A DNA stretch of 64,000 nt, from NCBI GenBank assembly GCA_018141845.1, contig CP073340.1:537001-601000 (forward strand), written 5' to 3'. Positions 17,294-27,282 of this stretch are shown here, piece after piece; position 1 is the stretch's first letter; each line of letters begins with the position of its first letter. Made by a program: the position numbers and the translations under genes. This stretch comes from Lachnospiraceae bacterium oral taxon 096 (lineage in GTDB: Bacteria > Bacillota > Clostridia > Lachnospirales > Lachnospiraceae). The notes under the pieces were generated by a model. It was not told the DNA's origin. It saw nothing but the letters and a program-made list of their open reading frames with translations, and did not search any database.

Positions 17294-17839
17294 TCAGCTC
17301 AAAATAATATTACAAAATTCTTTTATTTCATCAATTCTTGTAGCAACATCTTCTTTATACTCAATAGAACAAAGACCTAATTTACCACAAGATTCAATTT
17401 CCAAATGACCATGAAAATGTTCAATACTACTAATAATTCTTTCACATTCTGGCATACTTGAACCTGTTCTCAATGCAATAGTATAACCTTTTTTACCAGC
17501 AGATAGTTTGGCATGTGGCTCATGTGTATTACACCAAGGTGTACATTTATCTATAAAAACCTTAAATTGTCCTGGAATATCTGCCCAATATGAAGGAGAC
17601 ACTGACACTATTATATCTGCCCATTCGTACTGTTCCATAATCTTTATAACATCATCTTTTTGAAAGCATTGTGCTGTTTTATGGCAAGTTCTACAACCTT
17701 TGCAGAAAGCAATTTCATAATCATCAATGCATATACTTCTTACTTCATTTTCTGTACTAAGATTATCCTTTACTATATTTACGATTTCTGCTGTCGCACC
17801 ATTTCTGACTGGACTACAATTTATAATAAGTATCTTCAT
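17294..17839 (-). CDS. NADPH-dependent FMN reductase / flavodoxin-fold protein
   Basis: 181 residues from ATG 17839, chosen because GCGGAGG lies upstream (an in-frame start at 17869 lacks this). The flavodoxin fold shows the FMN phosphate-binding NCSPVRNGAT near residue 6 and a CKGCRTCHKTAQC cysteine cluster near 45-58, typical of multimeric flavodoxin WrbA/NAD(P)H-dependent iron-sulfur flavoprotein-like members. It probably reduces flavin or quinone-like substrates. Confidence 0.82.
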   Translation of the reverse strand: MKILIINCSPVRNGATAEIVNIVKDNLSTENEVRSICIDDYEIAFCKGCRTCHKTAQCFQKDDVIKIMEQYEWADIIVSVSPSYWADIPGQFKVFIDKCTPWCNTHEPHAKLSAGKKGYTIALRTGSSMPECERIISSIEHFHGHLEIESCGKLGLCSIEYKEDVATRIDEIKEFCNIILS

Positions 17840-17906
17840 AAATTCCTCCGCAAATTCTAAATTTATCACTTCCTAAATTGAAACTGATTTTATAGCTTCA
17901 TTGAGT

Positions 17907-17962
17907 CCTTATCGACATCAATCAAGTTTGGACAATAATGCCACTGTCTCCACGTGTGTTGT
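17907..17962 (-). other. rlmD 3'-end-like attachment-site remnant
   Basis: On the minus strand this reads HVETVALLSKLD in one frame, the conserved end of RlmD/RumA proteins, and it closely matches a second copy at 35,265-35,315. It directly abuts the end of the serine recombinase fragment, as an attachment site does in integrative elements. Confidence 0.5.
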
Positions 17963-18314
17963 CACTAATATTGGAATACACATACTTCACCTTGTCACTG
18001 ACATCGGAACACATTTTTTTCGCTTTTTCTCCGTTTTCATCGTAACCGCCAACGATTACCTTTTCAATTATACTCTCAAAGATACCTTTGTCAAATTCCT
18101 CCAGCACCTCATTTTGAGACAGTGCTTTCTTAAAATCTGCAATTCTCCTTTGCAGTGAACTTTCTTCATCCGCCTGCTGTTGGAAATACTCCAGCTTAGC
18201 CTTTGTATTACTTAAATCTGTTTTGAGACTTACATCTGTTTCTTCATAAATATCCTGTTCCACAATGCCACTCAAATAATTGTCCAACAGTTTCTTTCTC
18301 TTATATGAAAACAA
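17922..18314 (-). pseudogene. C-terminal fragment of a large serine recombinase
   Basis: 130 codons reading KRKKLLDNYLSGIVEQDIYEE and a coiled-coil segment, then ...FESIIEKVIVGGYDENG, as in the C-terminal part of integrative-element serine recombinases. The catalytic resolvase and recombinase domains are missing upstream, so it is inactive. Its last codons run into an rlmD-like sequence in another frame. It is a relic of an integrated element. Confidence 0.65.
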
Positions 18315-18514
18315 GAGTATATTTATTAAAATATGGAAAAAGAGTTGATATTAGAATAGACATAGATATTAAGATTGTATTGTTAAAGAAATTATATAAT
18401 ATCCTAATATGGAAGCTTAACTCCCATGTTACAGATGGAATTAATAATAATTTTATTAAAAAAGGCATAAAATCTTATCTGATACGAGATATTATATTCT
18501 ATATACAATTGTGT

Positions 18515-18546
18515 TATAATAAGCATACAAAATTAAAGGAGGAGGT
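18515..18546 (+). promoter_or_regulatory. -10 box and ribosome site of the malolactic gene
   Basis: TATAAT at 18515-18520 and a very strong AAAGGAGGAGG at about 18535-18545 precede the start at 18553. No good -35 box is seen. The rest of 18,315-18,514 holds no convincing gene. Confidence 0.5.
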
Positions 18547-18552
18547 TGCATT

Positions 18553-20175
18553 ATGAATGCACATGATATTTTGAATAATCCCTTTTTAAATAAGGGAACT
18601 GCCTTTACACTTGAAGAGCGTAAAGAACTTGGCTTAGTTGGAGTTTTGCCACCTTATGTGCAAACCTTGGAGGAGCAAGCGGCACAAACCTATGCTCATT
18701 TTTCTAAAAAAGCAACAAATCTGGAAAAACGCTTGTTCTTGATGGAAATCTTCAATACTAATCGCACCTTGTTTTACTATCTTTTTAGCCAACACATTGC
18801 CGAATTCAATCCGATTGTTTATGATCCAACGGTTGCAACTACGATTGAAAATTACAGTGATTTGTTTGTTGATACGCAATATGCAGGCTATTTAGACATT
18901 AACCACCCTGAAAATATAGAAGCTACCCTTAAGAATGCGGCCGGAGACCGTAATATTAGACTTATTGTTGTGACAGATGCGGAAGCAATTTTAGGTATTG
19001 GTGACTGGGGAACCAATGGTGTGGATATTTCAGTTGGAAAGCTTATGGTTTACACAGGAGCGGCCGGTATTGACCCTGCAACTGTTTTACCTTTGGTCAT
19101 TGATGCCGGAACTAACCGTAAAGAATTGCTGGAAAATCCTAACTATCTTGGGAACCGCCATGAGCGTGTACGTGGAGACCGTTATTATGATTTTATTGAT
19201 CAGTTTGTACAAACAGCTGAACGACTTTTCCCTAAGCTCTACTTACACTGGGAAGATTTCGGTCGTCTAAATGCTGCCAATATTCTCAACAAGTACAAGG
19301 ATAAAATTCCTACTTTCAATGATGATATCCAAGGAACGGGTATTGTCACACTGGGTGGTATTTACGGATCATTAGATATTAGTGGTGAAAAATTAACAGA
19401 CCAAATCTATCTTTGCTTTGGCGGTGGAACAGCAGGTGCAGGAATTGCATCACGTGTTCTCAGTGAAATGATTACAGAAGGACTCTCAGAAGAAGAGGCT
19501 TACAAACGTTTCTTTATGGTAGATAAACAAGGTCTTCTTTTTGATGATATGGATGATTTGACACCTGAGCAACGTCCATTTGCAAAGAAGCGTTCTGACT
19601 TTGCTAATGCTGACAAGCTAACAGACTTGCTTGAAGTTGTAAAGACGGTTAAACCGACAATCTTGGTAGGAACATCAACACAACCTAATACCTTTACAAA
19701 AGAAGTTGTTGAGGCTATGTGTCAAAACACTGAGCGTCCAATTATTTTCCCGCTGAGTAATCCAACTGAGCTGGCAGAAGCAAGTGCTAAAGACTTGATT
19801 GAGTGGTCTGATGGAAAGGCTTTTGTAGCGACAGGAATACCTTCCGACAATGTGGATTATAAAGGGGTATCTTATCAGATTGGTCAGGCTAATAATGCTC
19901 TTATCTATCCCGGTCTGGGACTTGGAATGCTTGCTTCAGAAGCTAAGCTCTTGACAGATGAAATGATTGGTGCAGCTGCACATTCATTGAGCGGTATAGT
20001 TGATTCAGGTAAACCGGGCGCACCTGTTTTGCCACCATTTGCTTATGTGTCAGAAGTTTCAAGTAAAGTAGCGGAAGCGGTTGCTAAAAAAGCTCAAGAA
20101 CAGGGATTGGCACAAAGTCAAGAAACTGATATGAAGAAAGCTGTCAGTGAACTTAAGTGGTATCCAAAGTACTAG
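18553..20175 (+). CDS. mleS: Malolactic enzyme
   Basis: 540 residues, the full length of lactic-acid-bacterial malolactic enzymes (malic-enzyme superfamily). It converts L-malate to L-lactate and CO2 with bound NAD+ and Mn2+. Visible features are the malic N-terminal domain, FNDDIQGTG near 255, the NAD-binding [12 protein letters not shown] near 294 and the C-terminal [12 protein letters not shown] segment. The coding style (frequent CGT, GGT, CTT) is closer to Streptococcus than to neighbouring genes. It is followed after 15 bp by a truncated malate permease, so this is a transferred mleSP module that has lost its partner. Confidence 0.95.
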   Translation: MNAHDILNNPFLNKGTAFTLEERKELGLVGVLPPYVQTLEEQAAQTYAHFSKKATNLEKRLFLMEIFNTNRTLFYYLFSQHIAEFNPIVYDPTVATTIENYSDLFVDTQYAGYLDINHPENIEATLKNAAGDRNIRLIVVTDAEAILGIGDWGTNGVDISVGKLMVYTGAAGIDPATVLPLVIDAGTNRKELLENPNYLGNRHERVRGDRYYDFIDQFVQTAERLFPKLYLHWEDFGRLNAANILNKYKDKIPTFNDDIQGTGIVTLGGIYGSLDISGEKLTDQIYLCFGGGTAGAGIASRVLSEMITEGLSEEEAYKRFFMVDKQGLLFDDMDDLTPEQRPFAKKRSDFANADKLTDLLEVVKTVKPTILVGTSTQPNTFTKEVVEAMCQNTERPIIFPLSNPTELAEASAKDLIEWSDGKAFVATGIPSDNVDYKGVSYQIGQANNALIYPGLGLGMLASEAKLLTDEMIGAAAHSLSGIVDSGKPGAPVLPPFAYVSEVSSKVAEAVAKKAQEQGLAQSQETDMKKAVSELKWYPKY

Positions 20176-20190
20176 GAAGTAGTATAGAGT

Positions 20191-20553
20191 ATGGTTTTTT
20201 TGACTTCAATTGAAAATATTATTCCCATTATAGTCCTTATAATTCTGGACTATTTCTTGCAGGTACGAGGATGGTTTGATGATAGTTTTGGCGGTAATTT
20301 ATCTAAGCTGATTATGAATGTCGCAATGCCTGTTTCCATCTTTGTGTCTGTTTTGAAATACCTGATTTTGGATAAGTTGATTAGTCTGTCCGGTGGTATG
20401 ATTTATACCTTTGGTGTTTGTATTTTAGGCTATATCTTTGCATTTGCGGCTGTAAAAATATTTAATGTTCGCTCCGGGTGCCGTGGTACGATGATTAATA
20501 CCTTTGTCAATGCTAATACCATTTTCATTGGTCTACCTTTTTTATTATTATAA
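20191..20553 (+). pseudogene. mleP: Truncated malate permease (auxin efflux carrier family)
   Basis: 120 residues equal the first third or so of MleP-type malate transporters (AEC family), with three or four hydrophobic segments and ending at NANTIFIGLP. The frame then meets the inverted repeat of an ISL3-type element and stops. No remainder is seen beyond the IS, so malate uptake by this carrier is lost. Confidence 0.85.
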
Positions 20554-20555
20554 AT

Positions 20556-21789
20556 AAAAAAACCTCCAAGTCCCCAGTTCATCACAACTACACTTGGAGT
20601 AGGTGTTCATATGAACGACCTAGCTAAAATTTTAGGCATTGATGAAGCAAAAGTCAATATAAAATCTATAAATGATTATGCAATCTCATTTTATATTCAG
20701 ACAGATATCAAGCCTCATTCATGTCCTAACTGCAACGCATTGACTTCTAAAGTACATGACTATAGGATTCAAAAGATTTAAGATATTCCTTTGCAGGGTA
20801 AATCATGTTTTTTATTTTTGAAAAAGAGGCGTTATCATTATTCTCATTGTGGTAAGCACTTTTATGAATCTTATCCTTTTATTGTGAAGTATCTACATCG
20901 GACATCCAGACTTACTCGATGGATTGCTAGCTCATTTTTCGATACCCTGAATATTCAACAGATAGCAAACAGGGCCAATGTTTCATCTCATACCGTTTAT
21001 CAAGTGCTTTCTACAATTCATCATTCTTCTTCTAATCTTGGAGAAGCCATTTCCATAGATGAATTTAAGGGGAATGTAGGCACTGAGAAATATCAAACGA
21101 TAGTGGTTGATCCTGTAAAACATAGAGTATTTGATGTACTCTATTCTAGAAAAGGAACTTGTCTGGTCGACTATTTTAAATCGCTTGATCAATCTAAACG
21201 TATGAAAGTCCAATACTTTTCTTGTGACATGAATAAAACCTTCATCGACTTGGCTAGGATATATTTTCCCAATGCAAAGATCGTTATTGATCGTTATCAT
21301 TTCGTCAGACAAGTCTATTGGGCTCTTGAAAATGTACGAAAGAGAATTCAAAAAAGAATGTTGCCTTCTCTTAGGAAGTACTACAAACGAAGTAAGAGCT
21401 TAATTACAAAGAGAAAAGCAAAGCTATCGAACAATAACCGAGCGGCACTTGAATGAATGCTTGAATATTCAGAAGATTTAAGAAAAGCACATTTTACTAA
21501 AGAGTTATTTGTTGATATTCTTGATGAAAACGCCTATTCAAAGCAAAGAACTTTGTTTAGTGAATGCTCCGTGAGGTAAAAAACTCAGGAATTGAAGAGT
21601 TTAAAGCAGCAATCACCGCATTTAGAAATAACTACAAGTATATCTTAAACTCTCTTAAGTACAGGTACATTTCAAATGGCCAGATAAAGGTGCTGAAAAG
21701 AATATCTTATGGCGTACAAAACTTTAAATATTTTAGAAACAGAATTTTAATGGCTATGGCTTAAAAAAAAGTGGGGACGAGGTTTTTTT
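20556..21789 (+). mobile_element. Degenerate ISL3-family insertion sequence
   Basis: Ends carry inverted repeats: A-run plus CCTCCAAGTCCCCA at the left, and TGGGGACGAGG plus T-run at the right (20556 and 21789). No matching 8-bp target duplication is seen, which fits a rearranged insertion next to mleP. Confidence 0.8.
20611..21764 (+). pseudogene. ISL3-family transposase, several stops and a frameshift
   Basis: The frame starts MNDLAKILGIDEAKV with the N-terminal zinc finger CPNCNALTS. It is broken by TAA before DIPLQGK (about 20779), by TGA after NNNRAALE (about 21454) and by a frameshift near 21,580, after which VKNSGIEEFKAAITAFRNN continues to a normal end. The DDE parts SIDEFKGN and IVIDRYHFVRQ are still readable. 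It cannot make a full transposase. Confidence 0.85.
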
Positions 21790-21874
21790 GTGGTGCAAAA
21801 ATATATCTAAACAAAACAGATATAGGGTATTCTATAAATCTGTTAGAAAAAACTATGCAATGCCTTCAAAAAGA

Positions 21875-21895
21875 GTGGGTTGACAATCAACCCAC
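21875..21895. repeat. Perfect hairpin upstream of the long repeat
   Basis: GTGGGTTGA CAA TCAACCCAC, a 9-bp perfect stem with a 3-base loop. Its right arm is part of the 34-bp repeat also found at 31,730. Confidence 0.7.
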
Positions 21896-21918
21896 CCCAA
21901 TATTTGACAAAGAACCTT
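21885..21918. repeat. 34-bp direct repeat, copy 1
   Basis: Matches 31730-31763 with one mismatch (t/c); the shared core includes ATCAACCCACCCCAA and ATTTGACAAAGAACC. The two copies bracket the ECF/ABC/mob/abi region of about 9.8 kb. Confidence 0.8.
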
Positions 21919-22005
21919 TTTTCTATATGAATAACAGACCCTAAATAATACATAGCAATTACCTCCATTATTTAATCCATTTTTTCCCTCACAAACAAAG
22001 ATTGA

Positions 22006-22650
22006 TTAAATCACTCCTGCTTTTTCAAAATGTTTTTTAAGTATCCTTGTTGCAACGAATGCTCCTATGCAAGCAAGAACAAATGTTATCAAGGCAAAGC
22101 CTACTGCCCACGAAACTTTGAAATAAGATAATGCTTCATTTATTTGTGCTTCACTCATTTTCCATTTTGATGCTCTTTCCACAAAAGAAGCTGTCCCGAA
22201 TAAAATTACAGGAATTACTGTCCCTAAAAAATCTGCTAATGCAAATGTCCCATACCCAATAATCATTCGTCCCTTGCTCTCATAATTTCCTATAATCAAA
22301 TCACATATAATTCCACCGATTACAGCAAAGACTGCATGAGGCAAATGTCCTCCTGACAATGCAATTAAACCAAGAAGCGTTCCTGATATGGTAAATACGC
22401 CATTCTTTCTAACTTTCAAAGCCATAAGGATATAAACGGTAGCAGCTACCATAAAGCTAACTCCTGAAGCAATAAATCCTCCAATAACTGTTGTTGCCAT
22501 AGCAAAGCTGGCTGCCATGTATATGACAATTCCAATTGCATTAAAGATTCCGATTGTAATAAAATCACGACCATTCAATTTGTTATTGCAATTTTCGATA
22601 GTGTATTGTATTATATCTTTGAGCACGATAACCCTATTGATGACGGTCAA
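22006..22650 (-). CDS. ECF transporter S component (MptD/Trep_Strep family)
   Basis: 214 residues with five or six hydrophobic helices and the Trep_Strep pattern (LNGRDFITIGIFNAIGIVIY, HLPHAVFAVIGGIICD). It is a membrane substrate-binding component of an energy-coupling-factor importer; EcfT and EcfA are encoded 0.7 kb upstream on the same strand. The usual start would be just before LNGRDF, and the preceding 25 residues look like read-through of foreign DNA. The natural start may have been lost at a junction near 22,580. The substrate is unknown. Confidence 0.8.
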   Translation of the reverse strand: MTVINRVIVLKDIIQYTIENCNNKLNGRDFITIGIFNAIGIVIYMAASFAMATTVIGGFIASGVSFMVAATVYILMALKVRKNGVFTISGTLLGLIALSGGHLPHAVFAVIGGIICDLIIGNYESKGRMIIGYGTFALADFLGTVIPVILFGTASFVERASKWKMSEAQINEALSYFKVSWAVGFALITFVLACIGAFVATRILKKHFEKAGVI

Positions 22651-22785
22651 ACGATTGCAGGCTTAGAAAATGGAGATATGAATCCAGATATCAAATGGAA
22701 GGTTCAATATGAGGATTCCTTAATTCAACCTGTTCGCACTGTTATAGATATTAATATGGGTGAATATACATCGGGCACTCGCTAG
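22624..22785 (+). other. Unidentified 3' gene fragment
   Basis: Plus-strand open codons reading NPIDDGQTIAGLENGD and ending IDINMGEYTSGTR then TAG look protein-like but have no start. I do not recognise the family. It lies where the S-component gene seems to be joined to foreign DNA. Confidence 0.3.
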
Positions 22786-22813
22786 TTGTAAATTGATGAA
22801 AGGTGTGAGCATT

Positions 22814-23170
22814 ATGAATGATCAACGTGTTTTTGACATGGAACTTGTGAAAGTTGAAAGTCTAGAGAACGCTGTTAAGACAGCATTTTATCAAACTGAT
22901 TCCACAGGTGGTTCAGTATGGGTTATTAAACCTGGTCAAACCTTACCAAAGCATTACCATCATAACTCTGATGATATATGGGTTATATTGCAAGGCAAGG
23001 GGGTATTTTATCCAACGCCTGATACGGAGGTGCCTTTTACAAAGGGGCAAGTTATAGTATCTAAAAAGGGTGAATGTCATGGCGCAAAAAATACTGGAAC
23101 AGAAGATGTTATCTTTGTAAGTATCGTTGCTCCTGTACCTTCTGATTATGACCCTGTTAGTACTAATTAA
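22814..23170 (+). CDS. Small cupin-domain protein
   Basis: 118 residues from ATG 22814 (GAAAGGTGTGAG upstream). A single cupin barrel shows metal-ligand motifs HYHHNSDD(x)WVILQGKG and GECHGAKN. Such small cupins are sugar-phosphate isomerases, dioxygenases or ligand binders; function is not assignable. It is the only plus-strand gene in this stretch, lies inside the ECF cluster and has its own terminator, so it was probably inserted between the S gene and ecfT. Confidence 0.78.
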   Translation: MNDQRVFDMELVKVESLENAVKTAFYQTDSTGGSVWVIKPGQTLPKHYHHNSDDIWVILQGKGVFYPTPDTEVPFTKGQVIVSKKGECHGAKNTGTEDVIFVSIVAPVPSDYDPVSTN

Positions 23171-23174
23171 TATG

Positions 23175-23237
23175 AAAGCACTTTATAGTATTTTGTTATC
23201 TTGTAATAGAGATAGAGTTATACCATAAAGTGCTTTT
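23175..23237. terminator. Terminator after the cupin gene
   Basis: AAAGCACTTTAT and ATAAAGTGCTTTT form a 12-bp stem around a long loop, followed by T-rich DNA. No gene is seen from here to 23,358. Confidence 0.6.
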
Positions 23238-23358
23238 TATTTTATACAGTCATTCTTTGTGAATATACCTTTTCTATTTTAGATGCTATGATTTTGATTT
23301 TGCTATTCTTATTTGTTATTTCTATATTCTATACAATTTGTTTTTCATAAAAGTTCTC

Positions 23359-24063
23359 CTAATAAATTTTCTGTATTACTATCACAAGAGCAATCATCAA
23401 AGCTCCTAATAGTCCAATCATTAGGTCTACCCAGCTAAACCGCAATTCTGTTAATGTTACCCTGTTTTCATCACTATCAAGTCCTCTAATGAGTGCTGAA
23501 GCTGACAGTTCATCTGAAATCTTAATCATTCTCATTAAAAGCGGAACAAGCGTATATTCCATATATTTAATTGGATGTAGCAACGGGAAAAATCTGCTTG
23601 TTGTAATTCCTCGAATCTTCATATTCTCTTTTAATGCCTTAAATTCTATTTTTATAGTTGGTACAAACCTAAGTAAAACACTAAAAGGTATACCAATGCT
23701 TCTTGGTACTTTCATTCTATTTAATGCTACAAGCATTTCACTTACGCTTGTAGTTTTTGTTATATATCCACCAAACATAGCAATTAAGGTCATTCTTGAT
23801 GCAAAGTAAATAAACATATATATTGCAAATACGATGCTTGCTTGGCAAAACTTGCCAAGCCCTAACTCTATACAGTATAAAAGGACAAAAAACAAAATAA
23901 AGCGTAATGCTATTTTCCACATACTGCTGTATACATACAGAAAAAAGGCAAAAGCAATCAGTCCGAAAAGTAGAATTGTATCGCTTATAAAAAAACTCGT
24001 AAAGGAGGCAATTGGAAGTAGAGTAAGTTTTATTCTCGGATCTATAGTTTTTCTATCTGCCAA
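23359..24063 (-). CDS. ECF transporter transmembrane component EcfT (CbiQ-like)
   Basis: 234 residues with five hydrophobic segments and the coupling-helix pattern ALKENMKIRGITTSR (an ARG-like motif), characteristic of EcfT. It links the S component to the ATPases. It overlaps the end of the double-ATPase gene by 11 bp, so the two are translated together. Confidence 0.85.
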   Translation of the reverse strand: MADRKTIDPRIKLTLLPIASFTSFFISDTILLFGLIAFAFFLYVYSSMWKIALRFILFFVLLYCIELGLGKFCQASIVFAIYMFIYFASRMTLIAMFGGYITKTTSVSEMLVALNRMKVPRSIGIPFSVLLRFVPTIKIEFKALKENMKIRGITTSRFFPLLHPIKYMEYTLVPLLMRMIKISDELSASALIRGLDSDENRVTLTELRFSWVDLMIGLLGALMIALVIVIQKIY

Positions 24064-25570
24064 GCTCTCTACCTCCTCTCATCTTGTCTAATATGAGAAA
24101 TTTATTACTTTCACTCATATTTAAAACAGTTTCTATTTTTCCATCTCCCATTACCCACAGCTTGCTCACTGTATTTGCTAAAAACTCAAAATCATGACTT
24201 ATTACCAAAACTGTTGTCCCATTTTTCAATTGTTCTTTAATCAGTTTTGCGACGGAAAGCATTGAGTCTTTATCACAACCTGATGTTGGTTCATCATAGA
24301 TGAAAATCTTTGCCTGTTTCATCATTCCACAAGCTATTGTCAGTCTTTGTTTTTCTCCTCTTGATAAAGCAAACGGATGCTTATCAATGTATTTATCTAA
24401 GCCAAGTACATTCAAAATAGACTTTGCCTTTTGAGTATTTTCTTTTTTATCTTTACCCTCCATACCAAGCAGCATTTCATCAAGTACACTTTCCGAAAAT
24501 AACTGATAATCTGAATCTTGAAATACAAAATATGACATATCCATTAAATCTTTACGATTCAACTCCTTATCTTTTTCCGCCCATATTTTTCCCTCTTTTA
24601 TCTTCTCAAGTCCTGAAATTACCCTTGCAAAAGTAGTTTTCCCGGTGCCATTTAACCCAATAAGACCAATGGCTTTTCCGCACTCCATATTGAAATCAAG
24701 ATGATTTAAGATGTACTTTTTTTGCTTATTTCCAACCTTACTTGCACTTGGGTAACAAAATTTCAAGCCTTTTCCACTGATACTTTCATCATTTAATTGA
24801 TATAAATCTTTCTTCTCACTTATTCTGTATTCTTCTAATTCAAGAGTTCTTAGTCCATTCTCCTCCCAAAACTCCTCTTCAAGATGGATAACTTCTTCCC
24901 GACTCAAGTCCTGTGCAATTTCTCCATCTTTCACCAAAAGAAAACGGTCAAATAAAGATTTTACATAGTACAAACGATGTTCAATTAGAACAACCGTTGT
25001 TCCTTTTTTCTTTAATTTCTCCAAAATTAAAAACAGGTCAAATGTTGCTTTCATATCCAAATTTGCTGAAGGCTCATCTAAAATTAAAACTTTCGGATTC
25101 ATCGCATAGATGCTTGCAATAGCTATCTTTTGTTTCTGTCCGCTTGATAATTCAAAAACAGATTTTCCTTTCAGTTCCGGGGTATCCAACTCTGCATATA
25201 CTTCTTCTACTCTCTGTTTGATTTCATCTCTTGATTTGCAGATAGTTTGAAGACCAAAAGCTATTTCTTCATCTGTCGTTGTCGTAAAAAACTGACTTCT
25301 TGGATCTTGAAATACAGTTCCTACAATATGCCCTATTTCATGAAGTAATAATTTGCTTATATCTTTTCCGGACGCAAAGGCTTCTCCTTTCATTTTGCCT
25401 TTGTAATAATGTGGAATAAGACCATTCATTACACTTCCAAGAGTGCTTTTACCACTTCCACTTTTCCCTGAAATTAAAACAAATTCACCTTTTTTAATTT
25501 CAAGATTGATATTTTTCAAAGCAGTTCGCCCATCTTCCCATTCATAAGAAACATCTTTTAACAAAATCAT
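24053..25570 (-). CDS. ECF transporter double ATPase (fused EcfA domains)
   Basis: 505 residues with two ABC nucleotide-binding domains in tandem. The first has Walker A SGKSGSGKST, signature LSSGQKQ and Walker B VLILDEPSAN; the second has GLNGTGKTT, signature LSRGEKQR and IFIYDEPTSG. This fused layout replaces separate EcfA1 and EcfA2. It powers import by the EcfT and S proteins. It follows the ABC exporter gene by 2 bp, so the whole cluster is one operon under the TetR regulator. Confidence 0.9.
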   Translation of the reverse strand: MILLKDVSYEWEDGRTALKNINLEIKKGEFVLISGKSGSGKSTLGSVMNGLIPHYYKGKMKGEAFASGKDISKLLLHEIGHIVGTVFQDPRSQFFTTTTDEEIAFGLQTICKSRDEIKQRVEEVYAELDTPELKGKSVFELSSGQKQKIAIASIYAMNPKVLILDEPSANLDMKATFDLFLILEKLKKKGTTVVLIEHRLYYVKSLFDRFLLVKDGEIAQDLSREEVIHLEEEFWEENGLRTLELEEYRISEKKDLYQLNDESISGKGLKFCYPSASKVGNKQKKYILNHLDFNMECGKAIGLIGLNGTGKTTFARVISGLEKIKEGKIWAEKDKELNRKDLMDMSYFVFQDSDYQLFSESVLDEMLLGMEGKDKKENTQKAKSILNVLGLDKYIDKHPFALSRGEKQRLTIACGMMKQAKIFIYDEPTSGCDKDSMLSVAKLIKEQLKNGTTVLVISHDFEFLANTVSKLWVMGDGKIETVLNMSESNKFLILDKMRGGRELGR

Positions 25571-25572
25571 GG

Positions 25573-27282
25573 TTACACCTCATATTGAGCTTTCCATAAT
25601 TTTGTGTAGTAACCATCTTTCTCAAGAAGTTCCCCATGCTTTCCTTTTTCAAGTAAATTTCCTTTTTGAAATACGAGAATTTGGTCAGCTTTTTGAATTG
25701 TTTTTAAATGATGAGCCACTACAAGTACAGTTCTATTCTTTGCAAGTTCTGTAATAGCATCTTGTATCAAAGATTCATTTACAGGATCAACATTACTTGT
25801 CATTTCATCAAGAATTAAAATCGGTGCATTTTTTAGAAAAGCTCTTGCAATAGATATTCTTTGTCTCTGTCCACCTGAAAGAATCCCACCATTTTCTCCA
25901 ATATCCGTTTCATAACCTTTTGGTAAACTCATAATGAAATCATGTATCCTTGCCTTCTTTGCAGCTTCAATGATTTCTTCTTTCGTTGCTCCTTTTTTAC
26001 CTACCCTGATGTTTTCTTCAATCGTGTTATCAAACAGTTGAACATTTTGCATGACAATACTGATACGATCTAAAAGCTCATCATAAGGAATATCCCTTAT
26101 ATCAATTCCTCCGAGTGTAATTTTTCCTTTATGCACATCATAAAATCTTAAAAGCAAGTTAGTTATCGTAGTCTTTCCACTACCTGATTCTCCAACTAAG
26201 GCTGTCACCCGTTTTTCAGCAATATCAAAACTTAAATTTTCCATTTTAAACTCATCTTCTTCATAGGAAAATTTAATATTTTCAAAGACTATGTTATTTT
26301 GCTTCGGAATAATACCATCTGCCTTGTCAGGTATTATATCTGCATACAAAATTCTTGAAAGTCTCTCATAGCTGTCTACCGCCGAAACATAATACATATA
26401 GTGTTGTTCCATAGAAGCGAACGGCTTATAAAACTCTTTTGAAATTACTACAAAGATAATAAAATTAAGTACATCAAGATTTCCCTTTACAACAAATATT
26501 GCTCCTGCGATTAAAAGAATTAAATATCCAATATCCAGTAAAAAACCAAATATAGATAATTGTTTTGCCTTAAATCTTGAAGCTGCTTTGCTTGTTTCTC
26601 CAAACTTTTTTGTCTTGTTCATAAGCTCATTATCCAAGCTCTTATTGTTTAAAAAGCTCTTTAGTACAGGTATTCCTCTCACATATTCAACAAATAGGCT
26701 AACCATATCAAGAAGTGCTGAGTTGTTCTGATTTTCTATTTTTTCAGATTGCTTAATTGTCATATATAGAAAGGCAAGTGCAATCGGAACGGATACTGCC
26801 ATTATCAGTGCCAACTTTATATCAATATTTGCAAGACCAACAAATACGACTGCACCTATCAAAAAATCACCAAACATTCTTGACCACATATGTCCTACAA
26901 CAAGGGACATATTATCAACATCTTTATGAAGTATTGTGTTTATCTCACCAAGTCTTTCATTGGTATAAAATCCCAAACTGAATTTCTTTAATTTGATAAT
27001 CATGCGTTCTCTTATTTGCTGAACAATATCAAAACCTGCACTATGCTTTTTCATATCCGCAACCATGTTACAAATACCTTTGAAGACTACAAGTAATCCA
27101 ATCGCAATAAAATATTTATAAAGCATATCTAAACTCGTCCCCTCAAATATCTGAAACAGTATAGAAAATACGATAACAATCATAGCTATGGAGCTTAGTC
27201 CATAAAGGGCAAAGAATACACTTGATATAATCAAATCTCTCTTGCCGGTTTTTGTAAGTAGTTTTAACATTTCTCTAAACAT
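25573..27282 (-). CDS. ABC transporter half (permease + ATPase), second subunit
   Basis: 569 residues: type I exporter-fold membrane domain (1-310) and ATPase with GESGSGKTT, LSGGQRQR and ILILDEMTSN (M where A is usual). It starts inside the end of the upstream half-transporter (8-bp overlap), so the two are likely a heterodimer. Their link to an ECF module resembles importer-like YbtPQ/IrtAB pairs working with a small-molecule uptake system; the substrate is unknown. Confidence 0.9.
   Translation of the reverse strand: MFREMLKLLTKTGKRDLIISSVFFALYGLSSIAMIVIVFSILFQIFEGTSLDMLYKYFIAIGLLVVFKGICNMVADMKKHSAGFDIVQQIRERMIIKLKKFSLGFYTNERLGEINTILHKDVDNMSLVVGHMWSRMFGDFLIGAVVFVGLANIDIKLALIMAVSVPIALAFLYMTIKQSEKIENQNNSALLDMVSLFVEYVRGIPVLKSFLNNKSLDNELMNKTKKFGETSKAASRFKAKQLSIFGFLLDIGYLILLIAGAIFVVKGNLDVLNFIIFVVISKEFYKPFASMEQHYMYYVSAVDSYERLSRILYADIIPDKADGIIPKQNNIVFENIKFSYEEDEFKMENLSFDIAEKRVTALVGESGSGKTTITNLLLRFYDVHKGKITLGGIDIRDIPYDELLDRISIVMQNVQLFDNTIEENIRVGKKGATKEEIIEAAKKARIHDFIMSLPKGYETDIGENGGILSGGQRQRISIARAFLKNAPILILDEMTSNVDPVNESLIQDAITELAKNRTVLVVAHHLKTIQKADQILVFQKGNLLEKGKHGELLEKDGYYTKLWKAQYEV

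Noticed and set aside
18305..18556. 83-codon plus-strand frame before the malolactic gene
   Set aside because: Composition is Ile/Lys/Asn-rich noise, there is no ribosome site, and it covers the promoter of mleS.
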